A stretch of DNA of 64,000 nt from Raphanus sativus. Taxonomy: Eukaryota > Streptophyta > Magnoliopsida > Brassicales > Brassicaceae. The stretch covers positions 36,535,848 to 36,599,847 of the forward strand of contig NC_079512.1 of the NCBI RefSeq assembly GCF_000801105.2, in the 5' to 3' direction. Each line of letters starts with the position of its first letter. Positions within the stretch are counted from its first letter, which is position 1. The notes below the pieces were generated by a model. The model had not been told where the DNA came from, did no database searches, and saw nothing but the letters and a program-made list of their open reading frames with translations. Shown here piece by piece: positions 11,601 through 24,800 of the stretch. The position numbers and the translations under genes were made by a program.

Positions 11601-12948
11601 CTTGCTAGCACATTTACTGAGAACTTGTTCTGCTAACGTCCGTGATACTTGGGGAACCTGAGGAAAAGTTGAAAGAGTTACAGAAGAGCATCGATTACTG
11701 AAACATAACTACCAAGACCATCAATGTATCACCTCATCATCCTTTCTAACATAATGTAGAATTGGTGAAAGCATCTTTGAAGGTATCTCCTCGCTTTCTT
11801 CTAAAACAAGTGTCATAATGTTCTCCATAGAAGAAAATAAGTTCCCTTTATGATGGTCCCTAAAATTAATCATCAGAAAACATGATATCGAGTGAGAAGC
11901 TTTGAGATGCACGGGGGAAAGTTAAAACAACGTTTCTGTAAAGAAAAAGTAATCAGTCAGATAATAGATGATCTGATGTGCCGAGTGGTAACAACAGCAT
12001 CTAAGAATCAATGTGGCATAAAAGGAACAACAGTTTAGGATTAATAAGCAATGCACAGAAATCCATGTATGTGGTATACTTCCTGGACCTTAAACTGTCG
12101 CTAAGTTCAACTATAACAAATATCGGAATGAATTTAAGATTAGTTGTACCTTACGGCCTTCAAGAAATTCTGGAACATCTCAATAAGAAGTGAATCACAC
12201 TCGAGATCCAACATCACAACGCATGACCTGACCTTGGCCACAGTTTCGAGGATCGAGGTCCTTTTGGAATAGGAGCGACTAGAGTCGTCGTCTAGATTTT
12301 CAAACGACGATACGATTAACTTAAACACATCCTGCGCATCATGAAACAGAAGAAAAAGAGTCACCTTTATGCCCCCATTCATTCCCTCTTTAAGAAAAAA
12401 AACTACCAAACAACAAACAAACATTACCTTCATCTGATCATCATCGTAAGGAGCATCGGGAGCAGTTATTCTAGTAATCTCACTGATGCAAGCAGCCACT
12501 GAAACTTTCACATCGGTATCGGAATGCTTGACGAGTTTACCGTCGACTAGTGCTGTCATCAAGGGAGAGAGTGCGTTCTGCATTGAAGCGGGAGGTGACT
12601 GCTCAACATCTACTAAGCAGGTGAAGATTTTCTGCTTAATCGATACACATAAAAGAAGGATTATCAATCGATCCAAAACAGAGAGATCTAAAACAGCAAT
12701 GCAGTAGATTCGCAGAGCCTAATGAAGAAATCAAACAAGAGTTTAAGACGCGTATCGAGAAATCTTAAACACTAAAGACATGCACACAGTTAGCATCGGA
12801 GTAAGCCGAAGAAGAGATGTAAGGGAATGGTGAAGGGAGGTCTCACGTCAAGGAGAGAAAGAAGCTCATCGAGTGAAGAAGGTGGATCGATAAGCTTCTC
12901 CCCTGCTTCCAGAATCTGATTCTCGATCTCCTTTTCAGAATCCGACAT
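8652..12948 (-). CDS. PDS5C: sister chromatid cohesion cofactor PDS5 homologue C-like
   Basis: PDS5-type cofactors associate with cohesin and act in chromatid cohesion, DNA repair and recombination in the nucleus. Fourteen exons join in phase: 12847-12948, 12428-12631, 12150-12331, 11733-11859, 11439-11657, 11262-11300, 10236-11177, 10034-10147, 9709-9782, 9521-9572, 9276-9356, 9158-9192, 9019-9078, 8652-8928. They give 2508 nt, 835 residues, near the length I recall for Arabidopsis At4g31880. Residues 1 to about 280 are the helical HEAT-like PDS5 N-terminal region. Residues 290-640 are a Ser/Lys/Glu-rich linker holding a tandem repeat. Residues 644-712 form a Tudor-type domain (VGSRVRVWWP, YYKGVVDSYD, VIYDDGDQEILNL). 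The Lys/Ser-rich tail ends in KKRKR, a likely nuclear signal. The start is the ATG opening MSDSEKEIENQ. Two paralogues (PDS5D and PDS5E) are alternatives; the neighbouring ARM gene favours C. Confidence 0.88.
10490..10770 (-). repeat. in-frame tandem repeat in the PDS5C linker
   Basis: Within exon 7, two copies of a roughly 41-residue block lie head to tail. Each runs from TSADET.NVSSPSKA through EEIQP.TTANQKK to STKEAK. The two DNA copies are very similar, and the second has three or four extra codons (EDLV). The reading frame is kept, so this is length variation in a disordered linker. Confidence 0.8.
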
Positions 12949-15900
12949 CACTCTCCCTCTCCTCGTTGTGCCTATCTAACAATCAGATCTCTACAAACCC
13001 TAAGAGGCGTAGCCGGATTAAGCTATGAAACTACGAGAAAATCACGCTAGGGTTTTCTCCTCTCCTCTCTTTTCTTTTTTTCTGTTTTTTTTTTCTTCTC
13101 AGTTTACCGGAAACCAAAATTAAAATTAAAGAATCGGGAGAACCCTCAAGCGCCGTTAAAAAAGATAATATAAATCTTCTGAAAACAATTTACAAGTATT
13201 TTATTTATTAACTGGTCGTGAATGTGTTTCCTTCTTTTATTTTTTTGACTCTCTCTTTTTGGGCTTCTTTATAAGGGAATCCAGTACCAGTATTGTGATC
13301 CTTTTCCCTTTACTCCGGATTTCACTAAGATTTATCAACTCAGGTTAAGCTAATATCATGATTGGCTTTTAAGTCCGATTATGAAAATATTTTTGGGCAA
13401 ATTTGGTGGCACATAAAATTCTCAAATAACTGTAGGTTTGTTTACAGATTGCTTCAGCATGAGATTGGATTTAAGGGTTAAAGAGATTCATGTAAGATTT
13501 ACTTTTGCTTTAAAAGCTATCCGGAACAAGATAATAATTTAGAATTTGTAAAAAAAAATGTATATAGCATTGTAATTAAGGTGGAAGTTTTCTTGGTCCA
13601 GGAGTTTTACTAAGAATTTATTATTTTTATATTACAAGATCTTGGTTTTGATTCTTATAAAATGTGGAATTATACAAATTAATAGATAAAAGACCTAAAA
13701 ACGTTGTAATTATGATTTTTCTATATTTGTGAATCTATACCATTATATATAGATCGGTTAATAATATCAAATTAGGATATTGTGTGTTTACTATAAAATA
13801 TTTTTCATTTTCTGTTTTTGTTTTTATTAAAAATATTGTCATGTTCTTTATATTGTCGCTGCGTCAACATCAAATGGCTATAATTTAAATGTTAAGGATT
13901 GACAAATATAAAGTAGAGAATTTAAAAAAAGGTGACTGCGATTATTTCATCGAGTGTTGCCAGTGATGTTAATGACGCTGAATAAAACAATGTTCATCGG
14001 AATTATCCTTGTAGTCAAATACCGGTGTCAAGCTATTTATTCTCTACATCCTTGCCTCAAAAAACTTGCAATTAAGCATTATTTTGAATGCTTGATGCAT
14101 CTTTTACTGAATAGGGCTATGTATAATACTATTTTACATTAGTATTCTTAACGCATCAGGGTTAGAAATTTGGGAGGTGTTATTGATTGATTTAGAAATT
14201 CATTTAGTATTTATAAATCTAAATAAAATATACATATTTTCAATTTCTCTCAGATTAGTATTTACAAATTTTGAGGTTTTTTCGGATTTGAGTTTTTATA
14301 TTTTTAACAAAGAAATCCATACGATCTATTATAAAATCAAATCTATTAATAAATTTATATGATTGAATAATAATTGGTTTGAATTAGAATTTATAAATCA
14401 TTAAACTAATAATACATGATTTTAATACATATTTTAAAATTATGGAACCAATAGCACTAAATTTAATTTTGAATTTTCAAATCCATTAAAATACACTGAC
14501 CAATAACCCCACTTACGATGTTTATGAGTCAAATAATTAAATTTGGAAAGCAAGAACGAGAATTTTTTGGTTTCAAAAAAAAAGAACGAGAATTTACATT
14601 TGTAGAAACAAAGTATTTCCTTTGAAAATTATGTAAACATTTATTATTTTTGTGGATTTTAGACAAAATCTAATACTATAAACAGTTTCCAGCTTAATTT
14701 TAAAAAGACTAAGATACTATCGAAAAACAAAATTAGTTATACTGCATTTTCTTTGGTGTTTTGGGGGCTGAAGAAGTTTGATAGTGGATGAGCTTGTTCC
14801 ACTTACAAGAGTAATTCGGCCCAATGATTTATCGGGCTATGTCTGAAGTCTAACCCAATAGTTTACGACTGAATCCTGAAAATTCAGAAACCACATGAAG
14901 CACATAATCGCAAGAACTTAGTGGGCCAAAACCCAAAGTCGACCCAAAGTCAAACCACTTGCATCGCTCGAGCTTGGAAGCCTGGAATATTTTGAGTTTC
15001 ATCCCGAAACCCTCGGAAACCAAAATAATAAATAACTGTATCCAATAGTGAAATACAGAACATATGATTCATTGGTGGTGGGACTGAAGATCATATTATA
15101 TTGGTGAAGTCGTGGGGAATTGATCGAGTTCACATTCTCTCGGAAATAGACAACGACAAGTTAAAGCTGTTCTTTAGGAGACTTTTTATGCACATAGAAT
15201 CAATCTCTAACAGTGTGAATGCATTAATGTGAGAGAATAATTTGATATGTCACGAACACGTTTAGCGCATCTGCCTCTCTATTGCTATTCATACATCTAC
15301 TGAGCTGTTAGAGAGTACATAAATAGGTTTTAAGTTGAAAAATATTTATTCATTCGCTATCATTTGGTTATACTACCAGAGTAAATTTTTATATGCCAGT
15401 TTTGAGTCTCAAGTGGCTTAAGTTGCATAAGTCTATACATTATCAAATACCAAAGAAACGAGTTTGAAAGTGACACTAACCATAAGAAATAGGATACCTA
15501 ATCTAGTATAATAATTAGCGGGAAATGAAAATGTAGTAGATAAGTATAGTGTCCATATACATAGACAGCTAGTACAGCTTTCGTAAAATGATAGTATCCA
15601 CAGAAGAGTGTATTCCGTAACATTTAATCATATCATATCATATCAAACCCAATAAAATAGACTGCCTTTAATGATAGCAGTCACACTCTCCACATGCCTC
15701 ATCCACCGTTCATTTATGTTCTTAATTATTTGGGACCATCGTTAGAATACTTTTAGGATTTTTTATCAGAAGGAAAAACATAGACAAATGTATAAACATA
15801 CTCGAATGTTTTATTTTAAGTATGCGAATACTCACGATCCAGAAAAAGATATATACACACCATATAATAAGACTAGAAAAGCTGATAAAATTGGTAGATG

Positions 15901-16776
15901 TAAAAGCTAACAAAGCCCATAACTTTATAACATACCACTAAGGCTAGTAGACGTAGTGGGTATTTTTACTTTTAACAAAACCACTCACCCAAACAAAAAG
16001 AAGTAACTCCACATGGACGATTCAACGACACGACGTACGTAGGGTACACCGTACACTAGATGCTAATTAGATTGTGTCTGCTTGGCTGTTTTCAGAAGCT
16101 GAATAGATCTGTCGAAGCAACACTCTTCTTCTTTCAACGTGGAGTTACTTCAAAATGACACCTACAAGACGTGATGCCTTGTTATTTTTCTACTCATTAA
16201 AAAAAAATTCGTTACCAAACAAAAAAAAAAAATTTCGTTACCAAACAAAAACAAGAATAAACAAATTTAGTTAGATCCACAGATCCAAATTTCTCCACGC
16301 CGCCACATTGTTTATTCAGGCAAACTCTATTTTCTATTCGGAAAACGATGGCACAACCATAAACTATTGTCTCAAAAGACTCCAAAACTCTATTTAAGAA
16401 ATATTTCACTGAGACAATAAAATCAAAATTAAATACGAACAATAAAAGCATAGGCAATAGTGGACCGAGCCATACTTTAAGAAAAAGAAAATGACCGACA
16501 CTTTAGGCTGGCAACTTGGTAATTTTAAGACACAAGATATGTGGGTGGGGTCTCGATGATGTCTGATAAACTGGTGAAGTGCATGTGAGTGACTAAGTCA
16601 ATGCCCTCTAATCTTGCATGAATTTACAACTGATGCCACTGTCAGTCAGTGAGAGACAGAGCATGGAATCAAAAAGCCTTGTGAAGAAAGTAAACCAAAC
16701 TTATTATCAATGTGACAATCTCTACTTAATTTAATTATTTAGAAAGTGTGACTAATGATGAAAAACACTTACATTC
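12949..16776. other. intergenic region between PDS5C and the ARM-repeat gene
   Basis: The first few hundred bases left of 13100 are the PDS5C 5' region: pyrimidine-rich, with ACAAACCCTAAGAGG at about 12995, a telo-box-like sequence. A TGGGCCAAAACCC phrase near 14925 resembles a site II/telo-type promoter element, but no gene start follows it. The rest is AT-rich with short microsatellite-like runs. No coding region, RNA gene or complete mobile element was recognised. Confidence 0.55.
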
Positions 16777-18642
16777 TCAAAAGGGGAGGCTCTTCGAAGT
16801 GGAGCTTATAGAGAGTGATTTAAAATGCTCCGAAGGAACAAACTCTTGTGGCAAATTAGCTCTCTTTGCTATTCTCTTCATGTTGCTCTGTAAACTCTGT
16901 TGCACTAACTGCTTCACTGCTTTCCTCTCTTCGCTCATCATCAAGTCGCTTTCCTCTTGGTCCAAACCGTTGCCTCTGGTCCCGTAGATTGGTGCGGATA
17001 AGGCTCCGCATGATCCGGTACTATCCAAGACTTGCTTCCCTTTGTCTACTCTAAGACACTCTAATATCCTCGAGGCTCTCTTCTGAGACAATGCACTTCC
17101 CAAAAGGGTCAACTCTAGCAACGAGGATTCGATTCCCGCCTCAATCATTGCTTGTCTATCTCCATATCCCTTGTGAGCCATCAACATTAGAATGTAAGTC
17201 GCCTTCTCTTGGCACCCTGGAGAGTCAGTCCAGTTCAGTACATCGACCAGAACCGGGAAGGCATCGCATACTGAACTGATCGCTTTCCTTCCTTCCGGGA
17301 CTGCCACTAAATTGCTCAAGATGGCGAGGATCCTCTCGCTCACTTCCATATCTCCCAATGTGTTCAGGAGAAACGTGATTAAATCCGTTTCGAGGATGAA
17401 CGAAACGTTTGGTTGATATATAGAGAGGTTGTAGAGAGCTCTTAACGCGTCTTCTCTAGCTTGCGAGCTGCTTGTTTCGTCCAAGTTCTGAAGAGTTTTC
17501 ACTAGGAAGATGATTGCTCCTGAAGAACCGATGATTGGTTTGTTCGAGTCTAGAGCGCTTAATCCGAGGAAGTTAGCGACCACAGCTTCTGCGATAGATT
17601 GATCAGGTGTGTTTGGAGACTCGATCAGCTTCAGCATCTTGTGAACCGCACCTGCTTTAACAATTGCTGCTTTGTTCCTGCAATAAAAAAAAAAAAGGTT
17701 ACTTCAGAATCAAGGAAGATCTAAAAGTGAACAAAAAATTGAAATAAATGCTTCAAGTTATTCACATTGTTCATATTTTTAAAAGAAGTATGAAACCAAT
17801 TTAATTTTTGGCCGAGAAACACATAAATTATTTCACCCAAACAAACAAACAACGACGAAAATATCCACATAAAAACAAATAAAACGAAAACAACAACAGT
17901 GTAGTAAAAACAGTGAAAAACATCAAACAATGTAGTAGAAAGAACAGTAAAAAAACATCAGACAATGTAGTAAAAAGGAACTGTAGTAAACTTACGCGTC
18001 GTTACCGATGCCAAGATTGAGCAGTGCGTACAGCGAAGCGATCTGAGCGTCTGCGATTCGCGACTCGTCGATCATACTAACAAGCGGCGGAATCGCGCCG
18101 AGCATCGCCAGCGTCACTCTCGCCTCCGGATCCTCCTTCGCCAGCAACCTCACCTCGCTCGCCGCCGCTACTTTCTTCCGACAGCCTCCTCCGTCTTCGT
18201 CGTCAACTCCACGCGCCGCCGCAGCCTGTAGCTCCCCGACCACGCGCTTCAGCGCATCGAGCGCTTCCTCCTTCATCTTCGTCTCCACGTCGGCTTCCAC
18301 CTCCGCAAGATTCAGCAGATCGCAGAGCTTCTCCGACTTCTTCCCTTTCTCCTCGAACGATACGCCATTCAACGCCGCGGCGATGGTGTTGGCTTTTGTT
18401 TCCCTCGGTTTGACCGTTGACTTCTTCTCCGTCACCGTGACGACGTAGCTTTCTTCTTTGTCCTCTTCTCGGAGCTCGTGACGGTAACGCGAGCTGCCGC
18501 CGCAGCTAACGGCGTGCAAGATCTTCCTGCGGAAAGAGGATCTGGAGAAGGTGCTCCAGAGGCGGAAATGGTAGCCGGAAGAAGTGGTGGGAGCAGGGTC
18601 GTGAATGAGAGATCCGATGTTGTTCCGGTGACACTTGGCCAT
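16777..18642 (-). CDS. armadillo-repeat protein (At4g31890-like)
   Basis: Two exons (17996-18642 and 16777-17677) join at a GC|G codon into 1548 nt, 515 residues. The N-terminal part is basic and of low complexity. From about residue 130 to 480 the protein has armadillo-type helices (RVTLAMLGAIPPLVSMIDE, AQIASLYALLNLGIGND, GAVHKMLKLIESP, AREDALRALYNLSIYQPNV, ERILAILSNLVAVPEGRKAI). There is no U-box before the repeats, unlike plant U-box/ARM E3 ligases, so a scaffold or binding role is more likely than ubiquitin transfer. The C-terminus (SLSISSTSKSLPF) is Ser-rich. In Arabidopsis this family sits next to PDS5C, as here. The precise function is not known to me. Confidence 0.88.
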
Positions 18643-19497
18643 TGTTATCGCTGATCAGTTCTCAAGCTTACCTACATTGGTACAAGCCCAGCAAAGAGTG
18701 CGGAACAAGATTTTTTCTACTTTCTTTTTTTTAGTGAGAAAGAGAATTATTTTTTTTGTTTGTTTATTGAGAAGCGAAAACAGAGGAGACGAAAGATGAA
18801 CTTCGAGATTAGCGACCTGTTTGACTGTTGATTTATTCCTTCTTGGGTTTTCCCTAAGGCCGTGTTTGGATACAGTCACTAACTAGACCACGGATAAGAT
18901 TCAGGTATCTTGACTATTTGTATTTTTTTATAATGTTTTGTTTATATGAAATTAATGTGTATTGATTATTTATATGTTTGATAAAAAAGGATTATTAAGT
19001 TATTAGAAGTACGTGGATAATGTCTTTTTATTTTTTTAGCTTTAGAATTTTTTTTTTTGCTTTAACAGCTTTGATTAATCTATTGAAATTTATTCCAAAA
19101 ACTGTATGTATACGAAGAGTACAGTGACATATGCTAACGTGAATAATGTTTTTTTAAAAGCTTTAGAGAACAATGTCTAAAGAAATTTCTGTTTTACATT
19201 GGTTTTTAATAGTATCACTTTTATTCATATGGTTTAGTATTCTTTTTTGTTTTGTACCACCAAATGGGTTAGTACTCAAATAAACCATTTTGGTTCGAAC
19301 CAGATCCTTTTTTTTTTGAATGAACATCACAAAGTAAATACATCTTTAAAATATATAACTCGCTATGAGATGGATTATGGTTGGTACAATACGTATTTTA
19401 CTTTATTTATGTTCATTAATGTGCTATGAAAAAAGTTATTCGGTGAGGCCATCACTGATTAAAGAACTAACGCAAAAACCAGTTAATAGAAAATAAT
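18643..19497. other. upstream region of the ARM-repeat gene
   Basis: AT-rich with long T runs at 18725-18760 and 19045-19062. It probably holds the promoter and 5' untranslated region of the minus-strand ARM gene. No other gene is seen. The LINE at 19498 bounds it on the right. Confidence 0.5.
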
Positions 19498-20043
19498 AGA
19501 AAGAGAAATGGTAGCCTCGAAGTTCGGGACAGGGAGAAACTATATCCTATGAAAAATATGATAGTGAAGCTGGTCGAGATTTCTCTCCCAGGCACGAGCG
19601 ACGAGGAGTTGACATTATAGCTTGCTACACTCTTTCCCATGATGGCGACCTCACGTAAGGCTTACCGCTTTTAGTAATACACTAAAAGAACCGCTGGTTA
19701 GTTGCAAGGGCAACCCTAGTTCTTTACCGAAACCAGCATCCTCCACCACTCTTCACTCAAACCTCAACCAAAGCTCAAACGCCTGCATCTTAGATCTGCA
19801 ACATCTCACTGAGAATCTGGAACTGGTGCACACTCGTTCCACTTCGTATAGGAGAGAGCTACCGTTTGAACTACTTCTCAACACTTTCCACCAGATATTA
19901 CTACGCCTAACCATCGGGTTGCAGAGGTTCTCGGAGTCGACGAGTGTTACTACTCCTCCAGAACACGATTACTACGCCTAATCAACAACCCTAGTTCACT
20001 TGAAACGACGAACCCTCCCTGATACGTTGCTGCTTCTGAATCA

Positions 20044-21879
20044 ATGGAGCGTCGCTTCACGACTGCAGAGAAAGGCAAAGGGGTTGTCTCAGTAAGCCAA
20101 GACACAAATGTCAGGAGAATCAGAGCTCCACCTCTAGATACCACGGATCTCGTCCGAGAAAACGCTCTCACCTTGATAGGACGTTTGACAAACCCTTCTG
20201 AACAGAGGATAGGGTCGCTCATACCCTCGCAACCTCGCAAATGGGACATTCAGGGTAGGGTAATCGGGTCCGATATTGGGAACAACTGTTTCCAGTTCAG
20301 GTTCGAGACAGAAAGAGACCTCCAAAGAGTACTGGACAACAGGCCCTATCACTTCAACTACTGGATGATAATCCTGCAGCGCTGGGAGCCAATCATATCT
20401 GAAGCCTTCCCATCAATAATCCCTTTCTGGGTGCGCATCAAAGGGCTCCCTCTACACTTCTGGCAAGAAGGCATGGTACGCAGCATTGGGAGAGAGCTTG
20501 GAGCATACGACACACATGAAATCACCAAAACATCGGCCAAAGTAAGAGTAATGGTGAATGCCCTGAAACCGCTGATAACGGAGACAATTATAGAATTTGA
20601 TACTGGTGAGGAATGTAAGATTAACCTGGAGTATGAAAGATTGGAGAATCACTGCTCCCACTGCGGACTTCTCTCCCATCTGCCCTCTCACTGCCCTACA
20701 ACACCAGATGAGAAAGTTGACAAGGAAAGAGGAAAGAAAGACGACGAACACAATATCCAGTACTCTCTTACCCAAACGCAATCGGAAGGTCAACAGAGCA
20801 GAGAAGTATCAGAAGCCCGACCATTCCAGCAGAGGGTAGATAGACATGGAAGAAGATATGGAGACAGAGTGAGCACGAAGCAAACACGGGTCCCCCCACC
20901 CGTAAACCGACGTAGCTCAGATCCACCTGCTGAAGCGAGAGGGAGAGACAGAACGATGAGGAATGATACCTATCAAAACACCTCCCCACAGTATGTCCAT
21001 AACAGACGCCATCACCCCTATGAATCAAGCCATAGACGTACACCTTTCCCTCCTAAAGAGATGAAGGAGTGGAGAGCAAAGGGACATGTACCTGAGCAAA
21101 CAAACAGGACGGCGCATATAGACAACAACCTACCCCAGCTAAATTCCACTCCTGCTAGAATTATGGAAACACCAACTGAGGAAGAGAGAGGGGTGCAAAT
21201 TCCTACTCAGGAGGAAGTGATGGATCAACTCCATGAAGTCACACTGCAGTATCTCAGCTGCGCAGACCCAACTGAAGCAGCAGCCCGCCAGAGGAGGGTG
21301 ATAGCGAGTGACAGTAGAGGTTTAACTGAGGAGACTGCAGCAAGAATCATTCGCACAGCTCAATTAGCAACGTCTCAACCTATAAACAGAAGAAGAGATG
21401 TCACTACCTCTGAAATACCTACCCTCAGAGATCAGGAGACGCCGCGAAGATCCCGAACACCTCCACCAGTTAGTCAGGTGCACCCCCCTGCAGCAAATCA
21501 GATCCTCTATATCGACAGTGGTGGAGTAGGCAACTCACATACCTCCCCACAACTAAAGGAAAATACCAGAAGGGAGGGAATGACTGAACCACAGAAACGG
21601 AAGAGGGGGAGACCTGCAAAACTGAAATCGCTTGTGGTTAGTCCTAATGTCCTCACAGGAGCAAGCTCAAAGAAAGTCTTAATGTCTCAACTTAGAAGAT
21701 CACCTGCAAGGACGGGAGCCTCACCAAATCAATCTCAAAGCCAGAATCAAGCGAGACAACGACAAGGAAGTACAAGCAGAGTCCAATCTACGACGGGCCT
21801 TAATCCTCCTATCAACCTGATCCCAGCAATGGCAAGAAAGAAAGGGGATTTTCGGCCATCTCCACACCCGGCTCCTTAG
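20044..21879 (+). CDS. LINE ORF1 protein: DUF4283 domain plus CCHC-like zinc knuckle
   Basis: 611 residues. LINE ORF1 proteins bind the element's RNA and form the ribonucleoprotein. Residues about 50-165 match the DUF4283 domain common in Brassicaceae LINEs (FQFRFETERDLQRVLDNRP, WVRIKGLPLHFW). A zinc knuckle with C-x2-C-x4-H-x4-C spacing (CSHCGLLSHLPSHC) lies at about 204-217. The remainder is a long basic, Arg/Gln/Pro-rich low-complexity tail, including an RKRGRPAKLK AT-hook-like stretch near residue 520. The first ATG of the frame at 20044 suits the domain position. Confidence 0.92.
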   Translation: MERRFTTAEKGKGVVSVSQDTNVRRIRAPPLDTTDLVRENALTLIGRLTNPSEQRIGSLIPSQPRKWDIQGRVIGSDIGNNCFQFRFETERDLQRVLDNRPYHFNYWMIILQRWEPIISEAFPSIIPFWVRIKGLPLHFWQEGMVRSIGRELGAYDTHEITKTSAKVRVMVNALKPLITETIIEFDTGEECKINLEYERLENHCSHCGLLSHLPSHCPTTPDEKVDKERGKKDDEHNIQYSLTQTQSEGQQSREVSEARPFQQRVDRHGRRYGDRVSTKQTRVPPPVNRRSSDPPAEARGRDRTMRNDTYQNTSPQYVHNRRHHPYESSHRRTPFPPKEMKEWRAKGHVPEQTNRTAHIDNNLPQLNSTPARIMETPTEEERGVQIPTQEEVMDQLHEVTLQYLSCADPTEAAARQRRVIASDSRGLTEETAARIIRTAQLATSQPINRRRDVTTSEIPTLRDQETPRRSRTPPPVSQVHPPAANQILYIDSGGVGNSHTSPQLKENTRREGMTEPQKRKRGRPAKLKSLVVSPNVLTGASSKKVLMSQLRRSPARTGASPNQSQSQNQARQRQGSTSRVQSTTGLNPPINLIPAMARKKGDFRPSPHPAP

Positions 21880-24800
21880 TCGTGGTAAGCTGGAACTGTT
21901 GTGGGCTGGGGAACCCCGCAACAGTCCAGCGGTTAAAGGAGATACATCGGAAAAACTCCCCTGATGTTATCTTCTTATCGGAGACCAAAAACGAGACAGA
22001 CATGGTCCTCAAAGAGCTCGAGTGGTTCCAACCACAGCATCACCACGCAGTTCCCCCTATAAATGCTGGAGGAGGTCTTTTCTTGCTCTGGAAGAAAGAA
22101 GTGGAGCTCACAGTATTACAATCAACGAAGAACTTCATCCACACAAGAATTATAACAAAAGGGAAGTCTTTCTACGCTACCTTTGTATATGGCGAGCCAG
22201 ATCACACAAAAAGATATATCCTCTGGAATGAGTTGTCCACTCTCCGACCCCCAATAGGAGAACCTTGGTTCCTCACTGGCGACTTTAACGAAATAGTGAA
22301 CAACGAAGAGAAATGTGGGGGCCCCAGTCGAGCAGAAGGTACTTTCGTCGCATTCAGAACCTTCATTGGTCGCAATGATCTGTATGATCTCAAGCACCAT
22401 GGAAGCTTCCTCTCGTGGAGGGGTCAGAGACGGTCCCATCTGGTACAATGCAGATTGGATAGGGCAATGAGCAACACCGAGTGGGCTGATCTTTTCCCTT
22501 CTAATAGGTGCCAGTACCTGAAATACGAAGGATCAGATCATCGTCCTCTAGTCTCATTTCTGGATACTAAAAGAAGAACAGGAACTAGAATATTCAGATA
22601 TGATAGAAGACTGAGGGACAATCAAGAAGTCAAAAAGATCATCCAAGAGACCTGGGACAGGTACGCTGATCTGCAGGTAGAAGAGCGCCTCTCACATTGT
22701 AGGAAGGCCATCTGCAAATGGAGCAAAGAGTTTCATGAGAAGAGCAATAGAACGCTGGAACAGCTAAAATCTCAACTAGATACCGCCATGTCAAACCCGA
22801 TCCCAGAAGAAACCCTTATCCAAGACATAAACACTAAACTTCTACTAGCCTATAAAATGGAGGAGGAGTTTTGGAGACAGAGGAGCAGGCAGCTATGGCT
22901 TACCTTGGGAGACGCTAACACGGGGTACTTCCATGCTATAACCAAAGGCAGAAAGACAAGAAACCGACTCTCAGTGATGGAGAACGAAGCTGGAACCCCA
23001 AGCTTCGAAGAAGATCAAATCTCAGCTGTTATTTGCGACTTCTATGAGAAGCTCTTCGACTCGCCGGGCTATGTAGTTTCCTCTGCAGTAAATGAGGCGT
23101 TAAAACCGTGTATCTCCACAGAGCAAAACGAGCTATTAATCAAGGAACCAACACCAGAAGAGATAAAGCGAGCTACCTTTGCGATACATGCGGATAAAGC
23201 CCCCGGACCAGACGGCTTCTCGGCCAGTTTCTTCCACTCAAACTGGCAAGTCGTGGGACCAGCAGTAGTAGCAGAAGTCCAACAGTTCTTCCTCACGGGT
23301 GAGCTCTCTACAACGATCAACAATACCCATGTTAGATTAATACCGAAGAACGCAGAAGCAAAGAAAGTTGCAGACTTTCGACCTATAGCCCTATGCAATG
23401 TGCTTTATAAGATTATTTCTAAAGTGCTGGCTCTAAGGTTGAAATCAGTCTTGGGGCTAATCATTTCTGAGAACCAATCTGCGTTTGTAGCTGGGAGAGC
23501 TATAACAGACAATATCCTCATAACCCACGAGGTTCTACAATATCTCAAAACGTCTACAGCAGAGAAAAATTGCACTATGGCAGTTAAAACTGACATGTCG
23601 AAGGCTTATGACCGACTAGAATGGGGTTTCATAGCTCAAGTACTACAAAGGCTGGGGATTCATGCTAAATGTGTTCAGTGGATCATCCAATGTGTCTCCA
23701 CAGTTACCTACTCTTATCTAGTTAATGAAACGGTGCAAGGCTCGGTTATACCTAGAAGAGGGATCAGACAGGGGGACCCCCTGTCTCCGTATCTATTTAT
23801 CCTATGCAGCGAAGTTCTATCAGGCCTATGCTCCAATGCAGCAAGAGATGGTACCTTAAAAGGCATAAGAGTCGCTAGAGGAAGCCCACGGGTTAACCAT
23901 CTGCTCTTTGCAGATGATACCATGTTCTTTTGCTATGCCACGCCAACAAGCTGCGAGACTCTGAGGACGATCCTTAAGACCTACGAGACAGCGTCGGGAC
24001 AACAAATAAACAACGCGAAGTCATCAATCACATTCTCATGCAAAACATCAAAGGAGATTAAACAAGAAGCGCAGAAAATCTTGAACATCACAAGAGAAGG
24101 AGGTTCTGGGAAGTACCTTGGGCTCCCTGAGCATTTTGGCAGAAGAAAACGAGACTTGTTCACCTCGGTGGTTGATAGGATACGTCAAAAAGCAGTCAGC
24201 TGGTCCACGAGGTTCCTCTCCAAGGCAGGCAAACTAACCATGCTGCAGTCAGTTCTAACTGCCATCCCATCTCATACCATGTCCTGCTTCGAAATCCCCG
24301 TAAGCCTGTGTAAGAGAATTCAGTCAGTTCTCACTAGATTTTGGTGGGATGACACTGAAGGAACTAGGAAAATGTCGTGGGTGGCATGGGACACGATAAC
24401 TAAACCGAAATCGGAGGGGGGACTAGGCGTTCGAGACATCCAGATTTTTAATCAAGCACTATTAGCTAAACAAGCGTGGCGCATCCTTACTAAGCCAGAC
24501 TGTCTCCTAGCTAGAGTTTTGAGAGGGAAGTACTGCCATAGTAAATCCTTTCTAGAGGTTTCCCTACCGGCTAGCTGCTCACACGGATGGAGAAGTATAC
24601 TACATGGCAGGGATCTTCTAATTACGCACCTAGGCAAGTCTATTGGCAATGGACTAGAAACTAAAGTCTGGAAAGATTCATGGATTTCTCTCGATGAGCA
24701 AATCAAAATGCATGGACCTCTACAGGAAGAAGTTATTGATCTTAGGGTGGCAGACCTACTCACAACAGACCTCCAATGGAACAAGACAAGAGTCCAGGAA

